Part shown: piece after piece, positions 17,488 through 26,493 of the stretch | Numbering within the stretch: position 1 is the first letter of the stretch | Layout of the letters: each line of letters begins with the position of its first letter | NCBI RefSeq assembly: GCF_024297185.1 | Contig: NZ_JANCTD010000001.1 | Span: forward strand, 331,795 to 395,794 | DNA from: Lewinella sp. JB7 | GTDB taxonomy: Bacteria > Bacteroidota > Bacteroidia > Chitinophagales > Saprospiraceae | Reading direction: 5' to 3' | Length of the DNA: 64,000 nucleotides | Position numbers and translations under genes: made by a program | Notes under the pieces: generated by a model | What the model saw: only the letters and a program-made list of their open reading frames with translations | What the model was told of the DNA's origin: nothing | The model's database searches: none

Positions 17488-17728
17488 AATTCTTGAAGGA
17501 ATCGCGTTAAGACATATTATTTTTCGATTGACTGCCGTTTAGCAGCCAGTATTCCCTATTCACTCACCTAATTACTGGATCACTGGTGGCTGGTTATCTG
17601 GCCCCACATCCTTTCGTTCCATTGCGGCGCCGGTACATCAACGGTTCCTTACGTGTTCACCACTCTCCGTTGCTAGTGCTTCGTCGGGGGAGTGAAGTTG
17701 TTATGCCTGCCCGGTTATTATAATCCCA

Positions 17729-18982
17729 ATGCACAACCTTCCCCTTTCCCTCCTCTGGCTATGCCTTGTCCTGTCCGCACCTACCGGGGCGCAGACCGTC
17801 GTGCTCTTCTACGACTGGGAGAATACGGACCCCAAAGTAGCGGCTATCGGGCCCAACGCCACGTCCATCGGTGCCAATGTGGTCACTAAGACGCGGGTGG
17901 ACGGCAACACCAGGGGGCTTGCCGCGGGCGCGGGAGCCAACAAGGCGGACATCGTCATGCAGATTCCCAGCGTCGCGCAGTTCAACGTGTCGGGCATCGA
18001 TATTTCCTTCGATTACCAGCGGGACGAGACGACGGCCACTATCTTCAAGCGGGGTAACTTCGTCATGGGAGAAAACGGCATGAACATCAAGTACCGGGTT
18101 ACTCAAGCCGGAGGAGCTTGTTCGGCGGTAATAAGTTCTCCGAACTTTACCATCCCGAACGATGACGTATACCGCAATTACCGCTTCACCTACGACGTCA
18201 CCTCGGGGGCGGGCACCCTCTACCAAAACAGTACGGTCCTGTGGTCCAATACCGGAACCGAAACGCCGGGGCAGGAGCTCTGCTGGACCGGCGACAACGA
18301 GATCGTCATCGGAACCCTGATGGACGGCAGCGGAACCGGTAACGCCCTGATGGACAATCTACTGCTGCAGGAGCCCGCCTCCGGAAGCGGGTTGCCCATC
18401 GAACTGACGCACTTCGCCGCTACACCACAAGCCGGCCGCGTGCAGCTCTCCTGGACAACCGCGACCGAGACGGATAATGACTTTTTCGTGGTAGAGCGTT
18501 CGGGCAACGGTACTCACTGGGAATCAATCGCCCGGATCGCGGGGGCGGGCACTTCGACGGCAACGACGCGGTATGTCCACACGGACCACCACCCCCTGGC
18601 CGGAACCTCTTTCTACCGGATCAAGCAAGTTGACCTCGGGCAAACGTTCAGCTACTCCCCAATCGAGACGATCGAGGGGGGGGAACACCCTTGCCGTTGC
18701 CCCGGCCGCCTACCCCAACCCGACGAACGGCGTATTCCGGGTTCACGTACCGGAAACCACGGCGCTGCCCCGGATCTTCAATCCCGTCGGCCAGCCCGTA
18801 TCCGGCAGCAATCGGATAAGCTCCGTCTCCTCCCGGCAGTACCGGGTGGATCTGACCGGGCTACCGGGTGGCCTGTACCGCATTCAGACCGGGACGGGCG
18901 TGGTGTCCGTACTCAAACGGTAGTCGCCGCAGCCGGTTGGTCGACTACCGGACGTCGACTATTCCGCGAAGGTGGTAGATGA
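17729..18982 (+). CDS. Secreted protein, T9SS sorting domain displaced by a frameshift
   Basis: As read, 417 aa with a signal peptide (cleavage near APTGAQ), a ~190-residue beta-rich domain, and a fibronectin-like segment from about residue 225 (LPIELTHFAATPQAGRVQLSW ... SFYRIKQVDLGQ) that commonly precedes T9SS tails. After codon ~318 the frame crosses a G8 run (18676-18683) and turns into an Arg/Pro-rich nonsense tail. The next frame instead continues as APAAYPNPTNGVFRV ... LPGGLYRIQ and ends with the stop at 18923, a typical T9SS type A sorting domain. Removing one G joins both parts into a protein of about 397 aa. Either a sequencing error, a real null allele or slippage-based switching could explain this. 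Confidence 0.75.
   Translation: MHNLPLSLLWLCLVLSAPTGAQTVVLFYDWENTDPKVAAIGPNATSIGANVVTKTRVDGNTRGLAAGAGANKADIVMQIPSVAQFNVSGIDISFDYQRDETTATIFKRGNFVMGENGMNIKYRVTQAGGACSAVISSPNFTIPNDDVYRNYRFTYDVTSGAGTLYQNSTVLWSNTGTETPGQELCWTGDNEIVIGTLMDGSGTGNALMDNLLLQEPASGSGLPIELTHFAATPQAGRVQLSWTTATETDNDFFVVERSGNGTHWESIARIAGAGTSTATTRYVHTDHHPLAGTSFYRIKQVDLGQTFSYSPIETIEGGEHPCRCPGRLPQPDERRIPGSRTGNHGAAPDLQSRRPARIRQQSDKLRLLPAVPGGSDRATGWPVPHSDRDGRGVRTQTVVAAAGWSTTGRRLFREGGR
18676..18683 (+). other. G8 homopolymer at the frameshift point
   Basis: Eight consecutive G. With seven, the sequence reads IEGGNTLAVAPAAYPNP and the sorting domain is in frame; with eight it is not. Confidence 0.85.
18684..18923 (+). pseudogene. 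Out-of-frame T9SS type A C-terminal domain
   Basis: About 80 codons in the frame one base removed from the upstream open frame. They encode the sorting domain with YPNPTNGVFRV, the short hydrophobic strand pattern and the final GLPGGLYRIQTGTGVVSVLKR-like ending expected of T9SS cargo. It is evidently the original 3' end of the gene beginning at 17729. It has no start codon of its own that would make sense. Confidence 0.7.
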
Positions 18983-19051
18983 AAGTGGATGGGACGGCAC
19001 CGGGAAAGGAAGTTTGTTGCGACTCTTCTTTTTCACTAAGCCGATCAACCG

Positions 19052-19531
19052 ATGGTCACCTCTAGCATACGCCTGCGAAACCGCCGGCGCTTCACCGGGA
19101 CGATTTTGCTGACCGTAGCCGCGGGCCTACTGGTCCACCAGCTCGCCACCCGGATGCCCCGGCAGTTCGAGCGCTACGTAGGGCCGGAGCTCTACCTAGA
19201 CCCCGCCGTCTGGGACACCTTCACGCTCATCTCACTCTACGGTACGTTACTAATTGCTGGAGCCGGACTCTTGCTCCGCACGAAGTGGAGTATATCCGTA
19301 CTCGCCATCTTCGTCGTTTCTGTGCTCGAGGATGCGCTGGTGATACTTCTGGGATGGGCGACTTTTCCCCTGACCACCGTGGCTGCCATCCTCGTTGCCG
19401 GATGTACCCTGTTGTCCATCGCGCACTTGCGCCGAAGCTGGTCCGCTCACCCGGACCGACAGCGGAAGATCGTCACCGGCGTGCTCATCGGCCTGCCCCT
19501 CAACCTGTTTTTGCTCTGGTTGCTGGGCTAG
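19052..19531 (+). CDS. Small hypothetical membrane protein
   Basis: I do not recognise this 159-aa protein. Four hydrophobic stretches are visible, about residues 14-31, 55-72, 79-121 (long, probably two helices) and 138-157. A short periplasmic-looking loop with RQFERYVGPELYLDPAVWD lies between the first two. There is no signal peptidase site and no known motif. It converges on the HemN-like gene, with 10 bp between the stop codons. It stands at the border of the stress island, but no CRP/FNR-like site precedes it. Confidence 0.6.
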   Translation: MVTSSIRLRNRRRFTGTILLTVAAGLLVHQLATRMPRQFERYVGPELYLDPAVWDTFTLISLYGTLLIAGAGLLLRTKWSISVLAIFVVSVLEDALVILLGWATFPLTTVAAILVAGCTLLSIAHLRRSWSAHPDRQRKIVTGVLIGLPLNLFLLWLLG

Positions 19532-19541
19532 GTAACGCACG

Positions 19542-20720
19542 TCAGGCTTGCGCCACGGACTGCGTATCACCCGGTAGCAGGGGGCGGCAGATGTCACGTA
19601 GGTAAGGATGGCCGGACTCGGTCACTTCCACCCGGAAGGGCGAGCGCCGCACGACGGCATCGACGGCCATCGCGTTCCACTGATCGACCGCGTGCGCGAG
19701 CGCGGGGCAGCGGCGGGATTCATCCTTCCAGTCGGTAAAGCCCCGACACAACAGGTTCTGGGTATGTTGGCGGGTGATTTGTTCGTCGCGGTTCAGGGTA
19801 TGCCCCCGCGAAAGCGGCAGGTCTTTCCGTACCAGCACGCCATACTGATAGGCGGATACTTCGCGCTCGTTCTGCACGTAAGCATCCGGGCAGTCGCCGA
19901 TGGAGGTGCTTCCGAGGGAAAGGTTGACCGTGCAATCGGCGGTCGTATACCCGGTAGGGGTATGGTGCAACAGGCCCTGCTGCTGTGCCCGCAAGAGCTC
20001 GTCCTGGGCGTGCACAAAGTGATCCAGACCGATGTCCCGGTAGCCGGCATCCTCCAGCATGCGCCGTGCCGTGGTGCAGGGTTCCGGCCCGGAGCTGACC
20101 AGCGAACACTCCCGGGATAGCGTGAGCTGCTCGGGTCGAAGCGCGAGCGCGTGCGTAAGCGTTCGTTTGACGGCGTACGTCGATCCGGTCGGCGTATTTC
20201 CCAGGTCGAAGCCGATGGACCGGTAGCCAAGATCGCGGACCGTGGCCACGGTCCGATCCAGGGAATTGTCCGGGGGTTGGTCGACTTCCAGGGTCAGGCC
20301 ATCGAAACCGCGCTCCGCAAGCACGGCGAGTGAGGAGTGCCGGAGATCTTTACAACGGGATGCAACCACGAACGCGGAAGAAGCCACGGAATCTACCTCG
20401 GCCAGCAGTCCGTCCAGCAGGCGCATCAGGGAATCCGGGGGCCAGGCGGTGGGCGCTCCGCCGAGGTAGAGTTGTCGCAGGCGGGGCCGCCGGAGCAGCG
20501 CGTTACGGTAAATAGCAAACTCCCCCAGGAGGGCATCGATGTATGTTTCTTCGCAGCGGGGCAGGTTGACGTACAAATTGATCTCCGGCCGGCGGGCGAG
20601 GCTCCGGTTGAGCGCGTCCAACCACTGCCGCACGGACGGTGGTCCAGGCTCCCAGACGGAATAGTCAGGATAGCCGCCGTAATGGGGAAGTGGCCGGTCG
20701 TATGTCGTGGAAGAGCGCAA
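19542..20720 (-). CDS. HemN-like protein lacking the radical-SAM iron-sulfur motif
   Basis: A 392-aa relative of oxygen-independent coproporphyrinogen III oxidase. The fold is recognisable along the chain: TYDRPLPHYGGYP at the start, YIDALLGEFAIYRNAL, LRQLYLGGAPT, IGLDHFVHAQDELLRAQQQGLLH, GYTT and TRQHTQNLLCRGF. In true HemN a CX3CX2CXC segment follows the first strand; here LYVNLPRCEE runs directly into TYIDALL. About 15 residues with the 4Fe-4S cysteines are missing, and no other CX3CX2C occurs. The SAM motif GGGTP is also altered (GGAPT). It is unlikely to do radical chemistry. The start is a TTG at 20720, because no ATG or GTG lies between the upstream stop codon and the conserved N-terminus. 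A CRP/FNR-like site lies 49 bp upstream. Confidence 0.82.
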   Translation of the reverse strand: MRSSTTYDRPLPHYGGYPDYSVWEPGPPSVRQWLDALNRSLARRPEINLYVNLPRCEETYIDALLGEFAIYRNALLRRPRLRQLYLGGAPTAWPPDSLMRLLDGLLAEVDSVASSAFVVASRCKDLRHSSLAVLAERGFDGLTLEVDQPPDNSLDRTVATVRDLGYRSIGFDLGNTPTGSTYAVKRTLTHALALRPEQLTLSRECSLVSSGPEPCTTARRMLEDAGYRDIGLDHFVHAQDELLRAQQQGLLHHTPTGYTTADCTVNLSLGSTSIGDCPDAYVQNEREVSAYQYGVLVRKDLPLSRGHTLNRDEQITRQHTQNLLCRGFTDWKDESRRCPALAHAVDQWNAMAVDAVVRRSPFRVEVTESGHPYLRDICRPLLPGDTQSVAQA

Positions 20721-20738
20721 AGGAATCTTGAGTTTCCG

Positions 20739-20781
20739 TAAAGGTCTCCCGCACTACCGGATACCGGACTGATCGTGATCA
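20739..20781 (-). promoter_or_regulatory. FNR-like site and -7 box for the HemN-like gene
   Basis: TGATCGTGATCA (20770-20781) is a perfect palindrome. Extended by one base on each side it matches the FNR box TTGAT-N4-ATCAA in 9 of 10 positions. The site overlaps the stop codon of the upstream phosphoketolase gene. A weak box GACCTTTA (20739-20746, minus strand) lies 23 bp downstream of it, 18 bp before the TTG start, which is the same geometry as other minus-strand promoters in the island. Confidence 0.65.
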
Positions 20782-23145
20782 ACCGGGCAGTTGATACGTA
20801 TCATCGACGGTGGCCGGCCAGCGCCAGTTCCGTACGGCGGGCAGGTCGCTGCCATAAGTGCGAATGTGGCGGTAGTGCTGGGCCAGCCGCTCCTGCATGG
20901 CGAGGTCCAGGTCCGTGCCGGCGGGCGTCGGGTCGATGCGGCGCAGGACGGCCCGGACCAGGTTGAAGCGGTCGATCTTGTTGAGCACCGCCACGTCGAA
21001 GTAGGTGGTGATGGTCCCCTCTTCGTGGTATCCGTGCACGTGCAGGTTGGCGTGGTTGGTGCGGCGATAAAGCAGTCGGTGGATTAACCACGGGTATCCG
21101 TGAAAATTGAAGATGATGGGTTTGTCGGTCGTGAAGTAGGCATCGAATTCTTCGTCGGATAGGCCGTGGGGATGCGCGGAGGCGGACTGTAATTTCATCA
21201 GGTCGACCACGTTGACCACCCGTACCCGTAGCTCGGGGAGCTCTTGCCGCAGGATACTCACCGCCGCCAGGGTTTCCAGGGTGGGCACGTCGCCGCAGCA
21301 GGCCATGACCACGTCGGGTTCGGTGGCGGCGGCGGTGCCGGCCCATTCCCAGACGCCGATTCCCCGCGCGCAGTGATCGGCGGCTTCGTTCATGGATAGC
21401 CACTGGGGAGCCTGGTACTTACCGGCGATCACCACGTTCACGTAGTTTTTACTGCGCTGGCAGTGGTCCCAAACGCTCAGCAGGCAGTTGGCATCCGGGG
21501 GCAGATACACCCGCACGACGGAGGCCTTTTTGTTCACGACATGGTCGATGAAGCCGGGATCCTGGTGAGTGAAGCCGTTGTGGGCCTGCTGCCATACGTG
21601 AGAAGAGAGCAGGTAGTTCAGGGATGCAATCGGCCTGCGCCACCGCAGCCCGGAAGCTACGTCCAACCACTTGGCGTGCTGATTGAACATGGAATCGACG
21701 ACGTGTATGAAGGCCTCGTAGCTATTGAACAGCCCGTGTCGGCCGGTAAGCAAGTACCCCTCTAACCATCCCTGGCACTGGTGCTCGCTCAGCATCTCGA
21801 CGACCCGACCGCTGGGGGCCAGGTGTTCATCTTCGGGCAATACGGGAAGCATCCACTGACGGTCGGTCGCCTCGAATACCTTCCCCAGTCGGTTGGAAAG
21901 GGTCTCGTCCGGGCCGAAAATCCGGAAGTTGCGATTATCGTTGTTTTCCCGCACGATGTCCCGGATGAAGGCACCGAGTACGTTGGTGTCCGCCGCCCGC
22001 ACCGCCCCGGGTGCCGGAACGTCGATGCCGTACGCCCGAAAATCGGGTAAGCGTAACGGCCGGAGCAGGCGACCTCCGTTCGCGTGGGGATTGGCTCCCA
22101 TGCGGCGATCACCGGTGGGGGCCAGTTGGGCAATGTCCTCCCGCAACCTGCCCGTCCGATCGAATAATTCCTCCGGCCGGTAGCTGCGCAGCCAGGATTC
22201 GAGTTCGTGCAGGGAGTCGGGCTCGGAGGGTGTTACCTGTATGGGTACCTGGTGCGCCCGAAAGCTTCCCTCCACGCCGGCGGGGCCCGTCCACCCCTTC
22301 GGCGTCCGTAGAACAATGAGTGGCCAGCGGGGGCAGGTGGGTATGTGTTCGGCCCGGGCCCGTTGCTGGATGGAGCGAATATCGCCGATTGCCGCATCCA
22401 GTGACGTCGCCATCCGCTCGTGGAGGACGCTTGGATCATCGCCTTCCACGAAACGAACGTCGTAGCCGTAGCCGCTCAGCAGGTCCTGCAATTCGGAGCG
22501 CGGAATTCGGGCCAGGATACTGGGGTTAGCGATCTTATATCCGTTCAGGTGTAATACGGGCAGGACGGCCCCGTCGGTCGCGGGGTTTAGAAATTTGTTT
22601 CCGTGCCAGGAAGTGGCCAGTGGTCCGGTTTCGGCCTCCCCGTCACCGACCACGCAGGCGACGATCAGGTCGGGGTTATCGAAAGCGGCCCCGAAGGCGT
22701 GGCTGAGGGAGTACCCCAGTTCGCCCCCCTCATGGATGGAGCCCGGGCACTCCGGCGATACGTGGCTCGGAATGCCCCCGGGGTAGGAGTACTGGGTGAA
22801 GAGTTTCTTGAGCCCGGCCGCGTTCTGGCCGACTTCCGGATATACTTCCGAATAGGTACCCTCCAGATAGGTGCAGGCGACCATGGCCTGCCCTCCGTGG
22901 CCGGGTCCGGAAATATAGATCATGTTCAGATCTAGTTCCTTGATAATGCGGTTGAGGTGTACGTAGATGAAGGTTTGCCCCGGCACGGTACCCCAGTGAC
23001 CGAGCAGCGGGTGCTTGATGTCCGGAAAGCGGAGGGGTTGCCGTAGGAGCGGATTATTGCGCAGGTACATTTGTCCGACGGACAAGTAATTGGCGGCGCG
23101 CCAGTAGGCATCCAGACGGTGCAGAAGGGTAGGGTCGAGGGACAT
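20779..23145 (-). CDS. xfp: Xylulose-5-phosphate/fructose-6-phosphate phosphoketolase
   Basis: Thiamine-diphosphate enzyme that splits xylulose-5-P (or fructose-6-P) with phosphate to acetyl-phosphate and glyceraldehyde-3-P (or erythrose-4-P). Its 788 residues match the usual ~790. Visible motifs are [30 protein letters not shown] (79-88), the ThDP/Mg motif GDGEAETGP (167-175) with [23 protein letters not shown] behind it, and the C-terminal [19 protein letters not shown]. The gene lies 31 bp after a USP gene on the same strand, so it is probably transcribed from the CRP/FNR-like promoter at 24066-24109. Acetyl-P made here could feed substrate-level ATP formation when respiration is limited. 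Confidence 0.96.
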   Translation of the reverse strand: MSLDPTLLHRLDAYWRAANYLSVGQMYLRNNPLLRQPLRFPDIKHPLLGHWGTVPGQTFIYVHLNRIIKELDLNMIYISGPGHGGQAMVACTYLEGTYSEVYPEVGQNAAGLKKLFTQYSYPGGIPSHVSPECPGSIHEGGELGYSLSHAFGAAFDNPDLIVACVVGDGEAETGPLATSWHGNKFLNPATDGAVLPVLHLNGYKIANPSILARIPRSELQDLLSGYGYDVRFVEGDDPSVLHERMATSLDAAIGDIRSIQQRARAEHIPTCPRWPLIVLRTPKGWTGPAGVEGSFRAHQVPIQVTPSEPDSLHELESWLRSYRPEELFDRTGRLREDIAQLAPTGDRRMGANPHANGGRLLRPLRLPDFRAYGIDVPAPGAVRAADTNVLGAFIRDIVRENNDNRNFRIFGPDETLSNRLGKVFEATDRQWMLPVLPEDEHLAPSGRVVEMLSEHQCQGWLEGYLLTGRHGLFNSYEAFIHVVDSMFNQHAKWLDVASGLRWRRPIASLNYLLSSHVWQQAHNGFTHQDPGFIDHVVNKKASVVRVYLPPDANCLLSVWDHCQRSKNYVNVVIAGKYQAPQWLSMNEAADHCARGIGVWEWAGTAAATEPDVVMACCGDVPTLETLAAVSILRQELPELRVRVVNVVDLMKLQSASAHPHGLSDEEFDAYFTTDKPIIFNFHGYPWLIHRLLYRRTNHANLHVHGYHEEGTITTYFDVAVLNKIDRFNLVRAVLRRIDPTPAGTDLDLAMQERLAQHYRHIRTYGSDLPAVRNWRWPATVDDTYQLPG

Positions 23146-23176
23146 GATACATGGTTTTGGGTGGGGGGAGCCGCGG

Positions 23177-24043
23177 CTAATCGGTTGCGCCGTCCTCCGC
23201 CGTAAGGATGAGAAGGGGAAGTCGGGCCCGCATCACCGCGGCGCTGGTATTGCTCTTGCTCAACAGGCGGTGCAGCCAGGGGCGGTCGGGTCGGTACATG
23301 ACGACCAGCTGGCACTTCTGCTCGAAGGCGAAGGCGAAAATCGCACCGACCAGGTCCTCCGCGACGCGGTCCGTATAGTTGGTCTGAAAGCTTACTCCCG
23401 GCCGGTCGAAGACATCGCGCAGGAGCCCGAAATTGAAGTCCGTCTCCTCATCGTCTTCCCCACCGCGGATGTGCAGAAACTCGATTCGGGGATGAAAGGG
23501 GCGGAAAGTCCGCAGGATGCCGCCCGCCCGGAAAGCTCCTATATCGTTAAGGTCCGTCGCGAAGCAAATAGCATCGAGGGGGCGGTAGCTCGCATTCCGT
23601 GGCACGACCAACACCGGGCACGGGGCCCGATTAATCAGGTAAGAGGCGTTGGTTCCGAGAAAATCGTCCCAGCCACTGTCGCGGCCGGCGGTACCCATCA
23701 CGATCAGCTGGTTGCCTTCTTCCGCGACGTGTTGGCGGATGGTGTGACGGAGGTCGCCGACGCGAATGAACGTCTGGACGTCGGGGGGCTGGGTGAGTCC
23801 CTCGACGGGGGAGACGCCCTGGCCAAAAAAGTCGGTCATACGATCGTGGGCCTCGGCCTGCAGGGTGGCCGTGAGGGTGTCCATAAAGGCATCGAAGGTG
23901 GGGTTGGCGGTAGTGGGGGGAATGACGTGCAGCAGTTCGATACGGGCGTCGAGAACGTCGGCGAGTCGAAGCGCGTACCGGAACGCATTCGTGGCAACCT
24001 GTGAAAAGTCGGTGGGTACGAGAATCGAAGTGATGGTCTTCAT
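23177..24043 (-). CDS. Universal stress protein, tandem-domain (subfamily B)
   Basis: A 288-aa cytoplasmic protein of two UspA domains. The first (1-~145) begins [19 protein letters not shown] and holds [19 protein letters not shown], a variant of the ATP-loop GxxGx9G(S/T), and PCPVLVVP. The second (~150-288) is degenerate and lacks a clear nucleotide loop. It closely resembles the USP at 28945-29832: both have LLHVIPP/LLHVVPP and LGTNAS/TGTNAS, and both lie on the minus strand. The ATG at 24043 is chosen over one 18 codons upstream because it starts the conserved strand and leaves a 22-bp leader after the -7 box. Phosphoketolase follows after 31 bp. Confidence 0.92.
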   Translation of the reverse strand: MKTITSILVPTDFSQVATNAFRYALRLADVLDARIELLHVIPPTTANPTFDAFMDTLTATLQAEAHDRMTDFFGQGVSPVEGLTQPPDVQTFIRVGDLRHTIRQHVAEEGNQLIVMGTAGRDSGWDDFLGTNASYLINRAPCPVLVVPRNASYRPLDAICFATDLNDIGAFRAGGILRTFRPFHPRIEFLHIRGGEDDEETDFNFGLLRDVFDRPGVSFQTNYTDRVAEDLVGAIFAFAFEQKCQLVVMYRPDRPWLHRLLSKSNTSAAVMRARLPLLILTAEDGATD

Positions 24044-24065
24044 AGCGGGCGTTGACTTGAGTGCC

Positions 24066-24109
24066 CTAAAATTGCCCGCCTTACCGCTCACGTGCATTGA
24101 CGGTGGTCA
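24066..24109 (-). promoter_or_regulatory. CRP/FNR-like site and -7 box for USP-xfp
   Basis: On the minus strand TGACCACCGTCA (24098-24109) is followed after 24 bp by AATTTTAG (24066-24073) and after another 22 bp by the ATG at 24043. The box is a weak TAnnTTTG match, but the distances equal those at 29855-29898. Confidence 0.6.
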
Positions 24110-24167
24110 TCCCCCGGCCTGATTTTCGACAACTCCATTCGATCGTAGGGCCGCGGACATAACCGAC

Positions 24168-24232
24168 TGACGTGAGTCAGAACCAGAAATGATTTTCATC
24201 AACGGCTGGGAAGAGACATTCCCCGAATTTCG
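24168..24232 (+). promoter_or_regulatory. CRP/FNR-like site and -7 box for the single-domain USP
   Basis: TGACGTGAGTCA (24168-24179), palindromic with its flanks as CTGAC-GTGA-GTCAG, is followed after exactly 45 bp by GAATTTCG (24225-24232) and after 23 bp by the ATG at 24256. The same 45-bp spacing is found at two other plus-strand USP genes. Confidence 0.7.
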
Positions 24233-24255
24233 GTGCAGGTTAAAATTCCTCCGCC

Positions 24256-24756
24256 ATGAACAAGATCCTCGTCCCCGTAGACTTTTCCACGTCTTCCGCC
24301 GCCGCGCTGCGCTTCGCTACTTACTTATCCTCCGTCACGAACCTGCAGCTCGTGGTTATTCACGTCTTCGATTCCCTCATCGGCAGCAACCGCCCGGAAA
24401 CTCCGACGGAGCGCGCGGCGGTCCGGGCGGCCCTCCGGGAGGAACTGGAGCGGTTTACCACCCGCCATGCCGCACGGTACCTGGCCACCCGCCCGGTCGA
24501 GATGCGCCTCGCCGAGGGGGTTCCGCCCGTGTACATCAAGTGGCGTAGCCAGGATGCGGACGTCGCCTTCATCGTGATGGGAGGAATCGGGACCGGCATC
24601 GGCGGCCAGCTCGACCTTTTCGGAGGCATCGCCCAACAGGTGTCTCAGGGTGGCGGGTGCCCGGTAATTATCATCCCCGACGATTTCAGTGACGACATGA
24701 TGCGCAATACCGCGGGGCTCCTCCGGGGGGTGGGACAGGAACACGCACCGGCCTGA
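24256..24756 (+). CDS. Universal stress protein, single domain
   Basis: A 166-aa UspA protein, half the size of its neighbours. It has the opening strand KILVPVDFSTSSAAALRFATYL, LVVIHVFD and a nucleotide-loop region IVMGGIGTGIGGQLDLFGGIA ending PVIIIP. Its sequence aligns with the first half of the tandem USP at 28088 (VPVDFS.TSAAA.RF.TYL, HVFD, MGG.G.G). It therefore looks like a tandem gene that lost its second domain or the precursor of one. The final ~25 residues show no second domain. It is divergent from the USP-xfp operon and preceded by a class I-like CRP/FNR site. The TauE-like gene converges, with 7 bp between stop codons. Confidence 0.92.
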   Translation: MNKILVPVDFSTSSAAALRFATYLSSVTNLQLVVIHVFDSLIGSNRPETPTERAAVRAALREELERFTTRHAARYLATRPVEMRLAEGVPPVYIKWRSQDADVAFIVMGGIGTGIGGQLDLFGGIAQQVSQGGGCPVIIIPDDFSDDMMRNTAGLLRGVGQEHAPA

Positions 24757-24763
24757 ACCGAAA

Positions 24764-25486
24764 CTACGGCCACGCACGCACGAGGGTAACCAGTCCGATC
24801 CCCAGGATCAGCAGGAGGGCGATGCGCCGGAATGCCGTCTGGGTGATCCCGCGGAGTACCCACTTGCCGAGCCAGGTTCCCAGCAGGCCGATCACGAATA
24901 AGTAGGGCAGGTAGATCCAGGCCGTGGCTCCGATAAATCCATTTTGGTAATAGACCACGGTCCGCGTAGCATCAATGGCCAGGTCAATGGCGGCCGAAGT
25001 GGCGATGAATCTGCTCTTCTCCAGGTCGAAGGCGGCCATGGTAACGCCGCGGATCGCGCCCCCCGACCCCAGCAGGCCGGCCGTGAAACCGGAAATGGCT
25101 CCCCCCACCATGGCCGGACGCGGGTGGGGGGCCACCTTCAGTCGGGTAAGCAGAAAGAGCAGGCTGAAACCGACGAGAAAAATTCCCAACAACATCTCCA
25201 GCCACGCCCCGGTCAGGACCCGGGTGAGCAAGCCTCCGACGATGACGAACGCCACGGAAGGGATACCGATGTAGAGGATCAAGCCCCGATCCATACCCTT
25301 ACGGAATAGCGCGATTTTACTCACGTTGCTGGCAAGGTGAAAGACGGCGGTCAGCCCGAGCACGGTCTGAAAATCAAAGTAGAAGTTAGCCAGCGGAACG
25401 AAAAAGACCGACGAACCGAAGCCCCCCACGGTCCCAATAATCTCGGCAACCAGCGCGAGAACCAAAAACCAGACGGAAAGCTGCAT
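24764..25486 (-). CDS. TauE/SafE-family (sulfite exporter type) permease
   Basis: A 240-aa inner-membrane protein with about eight hydrophobic helices and the TauE/SafE pattern. This includes the GTVGGFGSSVFFVP repeat near the N-terminus and its counterpart AGLLGSGGAIRGVTMAAF near residue 130, with LRGITQTAFRRIALLLILGIG at the end. The family moves small anions or sulfur compounds; the substrate cannot be read. The ATG at 25486 starts directly at the first helix; an upstream ATG twelve codons earlier would overlap the promoter box. It is divergent from a USP gene and shares the palindromic site at 25532-25543 with it. Confidence 0.88.
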   Translation of the reverse strand: MQLSVWFLVLALVAEIIGTVGGFGSSVFFVPLANFYFDFQTVLGLTAVFHLASNVSKIALFRKGMDRGLILYIGIPSVAFVIVGGLLTRVLTGAWLEMLLGIFLVGFSLLFLLTRLKVAPHPRPAMVGGAISGFTAGLLGSGGAIRGVTMAAFDLEKSRFIATSAAIDLAIDATRTVVYYQNGFIGATAWIYLPYLFVIGLLGTWLGKWVLRGITQTAFRRIALLLILGIGLVTLVRAWP

Positions 25487-25500
25487 GGGGAATTTTCCGG

Positions 25501-25543
25501 CAAAGGTGGTCGCCCCCCGCATGGGGCAAACTGACGCAAATCA
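25501..25543 (-). promoter_or_regulatory. CRP/FNR-like site and -7 box for the TauE-like gene
   Basis: Read on the minus strand, TGATTTGCGTCA (25532-25543) is followed after 23 bp by CACCTTTG (25501-25508) and after 14 bp by the ATG at 25486. The same palindrome serves the divergent USP gene. Confidence 0.6.
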
Positions 25544-25596
25544 CCCGCCCCCCTGACATCGCGCAGCATCCGGGGGAAATCCGGCCGCGACATTTG
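25532..25596 (+). promoter_or_regulatory. CRP/FNR-like site and -7 box for the four-gene USP operon
   Basis: TGACGCAAATCA (25532-25543) lies exactly 45 bp before GACATTTG (25589-25596), which lies 22 bp before the ATG at 25619. Confidence 0.7.
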
Positions 25597-25618
25597 TCAC
25601 ATACCAAAACGGCCCGTC

Positions 25619-26485
25619 ATGCGCATTATCGTCCCAATCGATTTTTCCCCTACTTCTGCCCTCGCCCTGCGCCAGGCCGTTGAGCTCGCCGAGGCAGCCG
25701 GATACGGCCTCCACGTGGTACACGTCTACGACGGCTTCACCAACGATGGTGCCCTCATCGAACTTAAGGGCCGCCCCGAATCGGAGATCAAAGCCCGTCG
25801 GAAGCTCAATGAATTCCTGCGGGTCAACCTCGTGGTACCTACGCCGAGTCACGGACGGGGGGAGGCAAACCTTCCGGACTTCCGGGACAGCGTAATCCTC
25901 GGTGATCCTGGCCGGATAATCAATGACCTTTCAAAGGCGCCCGACACGGCACTGGTCATTATGGGCGGCGTAGGATCGGGGGTCGGTCCCGGGCGACCGG
26001 TGCTCTTCGGCAGCGTGGCCCGGGCGGTGGCGCTGGGCAGCCACTGTCCGGTATGGCTGGTCCCGAAGGGCTATGCTCCCCAACCCATCGACCGGGCCGC
26101 TCTGGCGTTCGACAGTGTAGAAGACCTGCGGCAAATCGATCACGGTTTCGCGGCGTGGCGGCAACACCTCGACCCCGCCATCAACTTCGTGCACGTCGTT
26201 CACGACGACGAGATGCTGGAGGCGCGGCAGCAAATGGACCTGCTGAACCACATTATGAAGGCGGATTTTCCCGGCTACCCCGTCGACCTGGACCTCATCC
26301 CCCCCGGCAAACTCGCGCAACGACTCGAGGAGTACCTGGCCGAGCGGACCATCGACTTACTCGTCATGGGGCGCAGTCACCGGTCCGCTATGGAACGCCT
26401 GTTCTCCGCCCCCTCGGCTAAGCCTATGCTCAGCCGCATCACCATCCCCTTCCTGATCATCCCCCTGACCACCCCTGCCAACTAA
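25619..26485 (+). CDS. Universal stress protein, tandem-domain (subfamily A)
   Basis: A 288-aa protein of two UspA domains. The first has IIVPIDFSPTSALALRQAVELAE, LHVVHVYDGF and the nucleotide loop MGGVGSGVGPGRPVLFGSVA, then CPVWLVP. The second (from about residue 160) has AALAFDSVEDLRQIDHGF, INFVHVVHDDE, TIDLLVMGRSHRSAMERLF and ITIPFLIIP. This is the first gene of a plus-strand operon of four: USP, USP, lipoprotein-like, USP, with gaps of only 8-12 bp. Transcription probably starts from the 25589 box under the palindrome at 25532. Confidence 0.93.
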   Translation: MRIIVPIDFSPTSALALRQAVELAEAAGYGLHVVHVYDGFTNDGALIELKGRPESEIKARRKLNEFLRVNLVVPTPSHGRGEANLPDFRDSVILGDPGRIINDLSKAPDTALVIMGGVGSGVGPGRPVLFGSVARAVALGSHCPVWLVPKGYAPQPIDRAALAFDSVEDLRQIDHGFAAWRQHLDPAINFVHVVHDDEMLEARQQMDLLNHIMKADFPGYPVDLDLIPPGKLAQRLEEYLAERTIDLLVMGRSHRSAMERLFSAPSAKPMLSRITIPFLIIPLTTPAN

Positions 26486-26493
26486 TCCATCCC

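Noticed and set aside
17697..17725. Sigma-70-like promoter (TTGTTA ... TATAAT) before the T9SS protein gene
   Set aside because: The spacing is about two bases too short, and housekeeping promoters of Bacteroidota do not use the TATAAT form. No TAnnTTTG box was found there.
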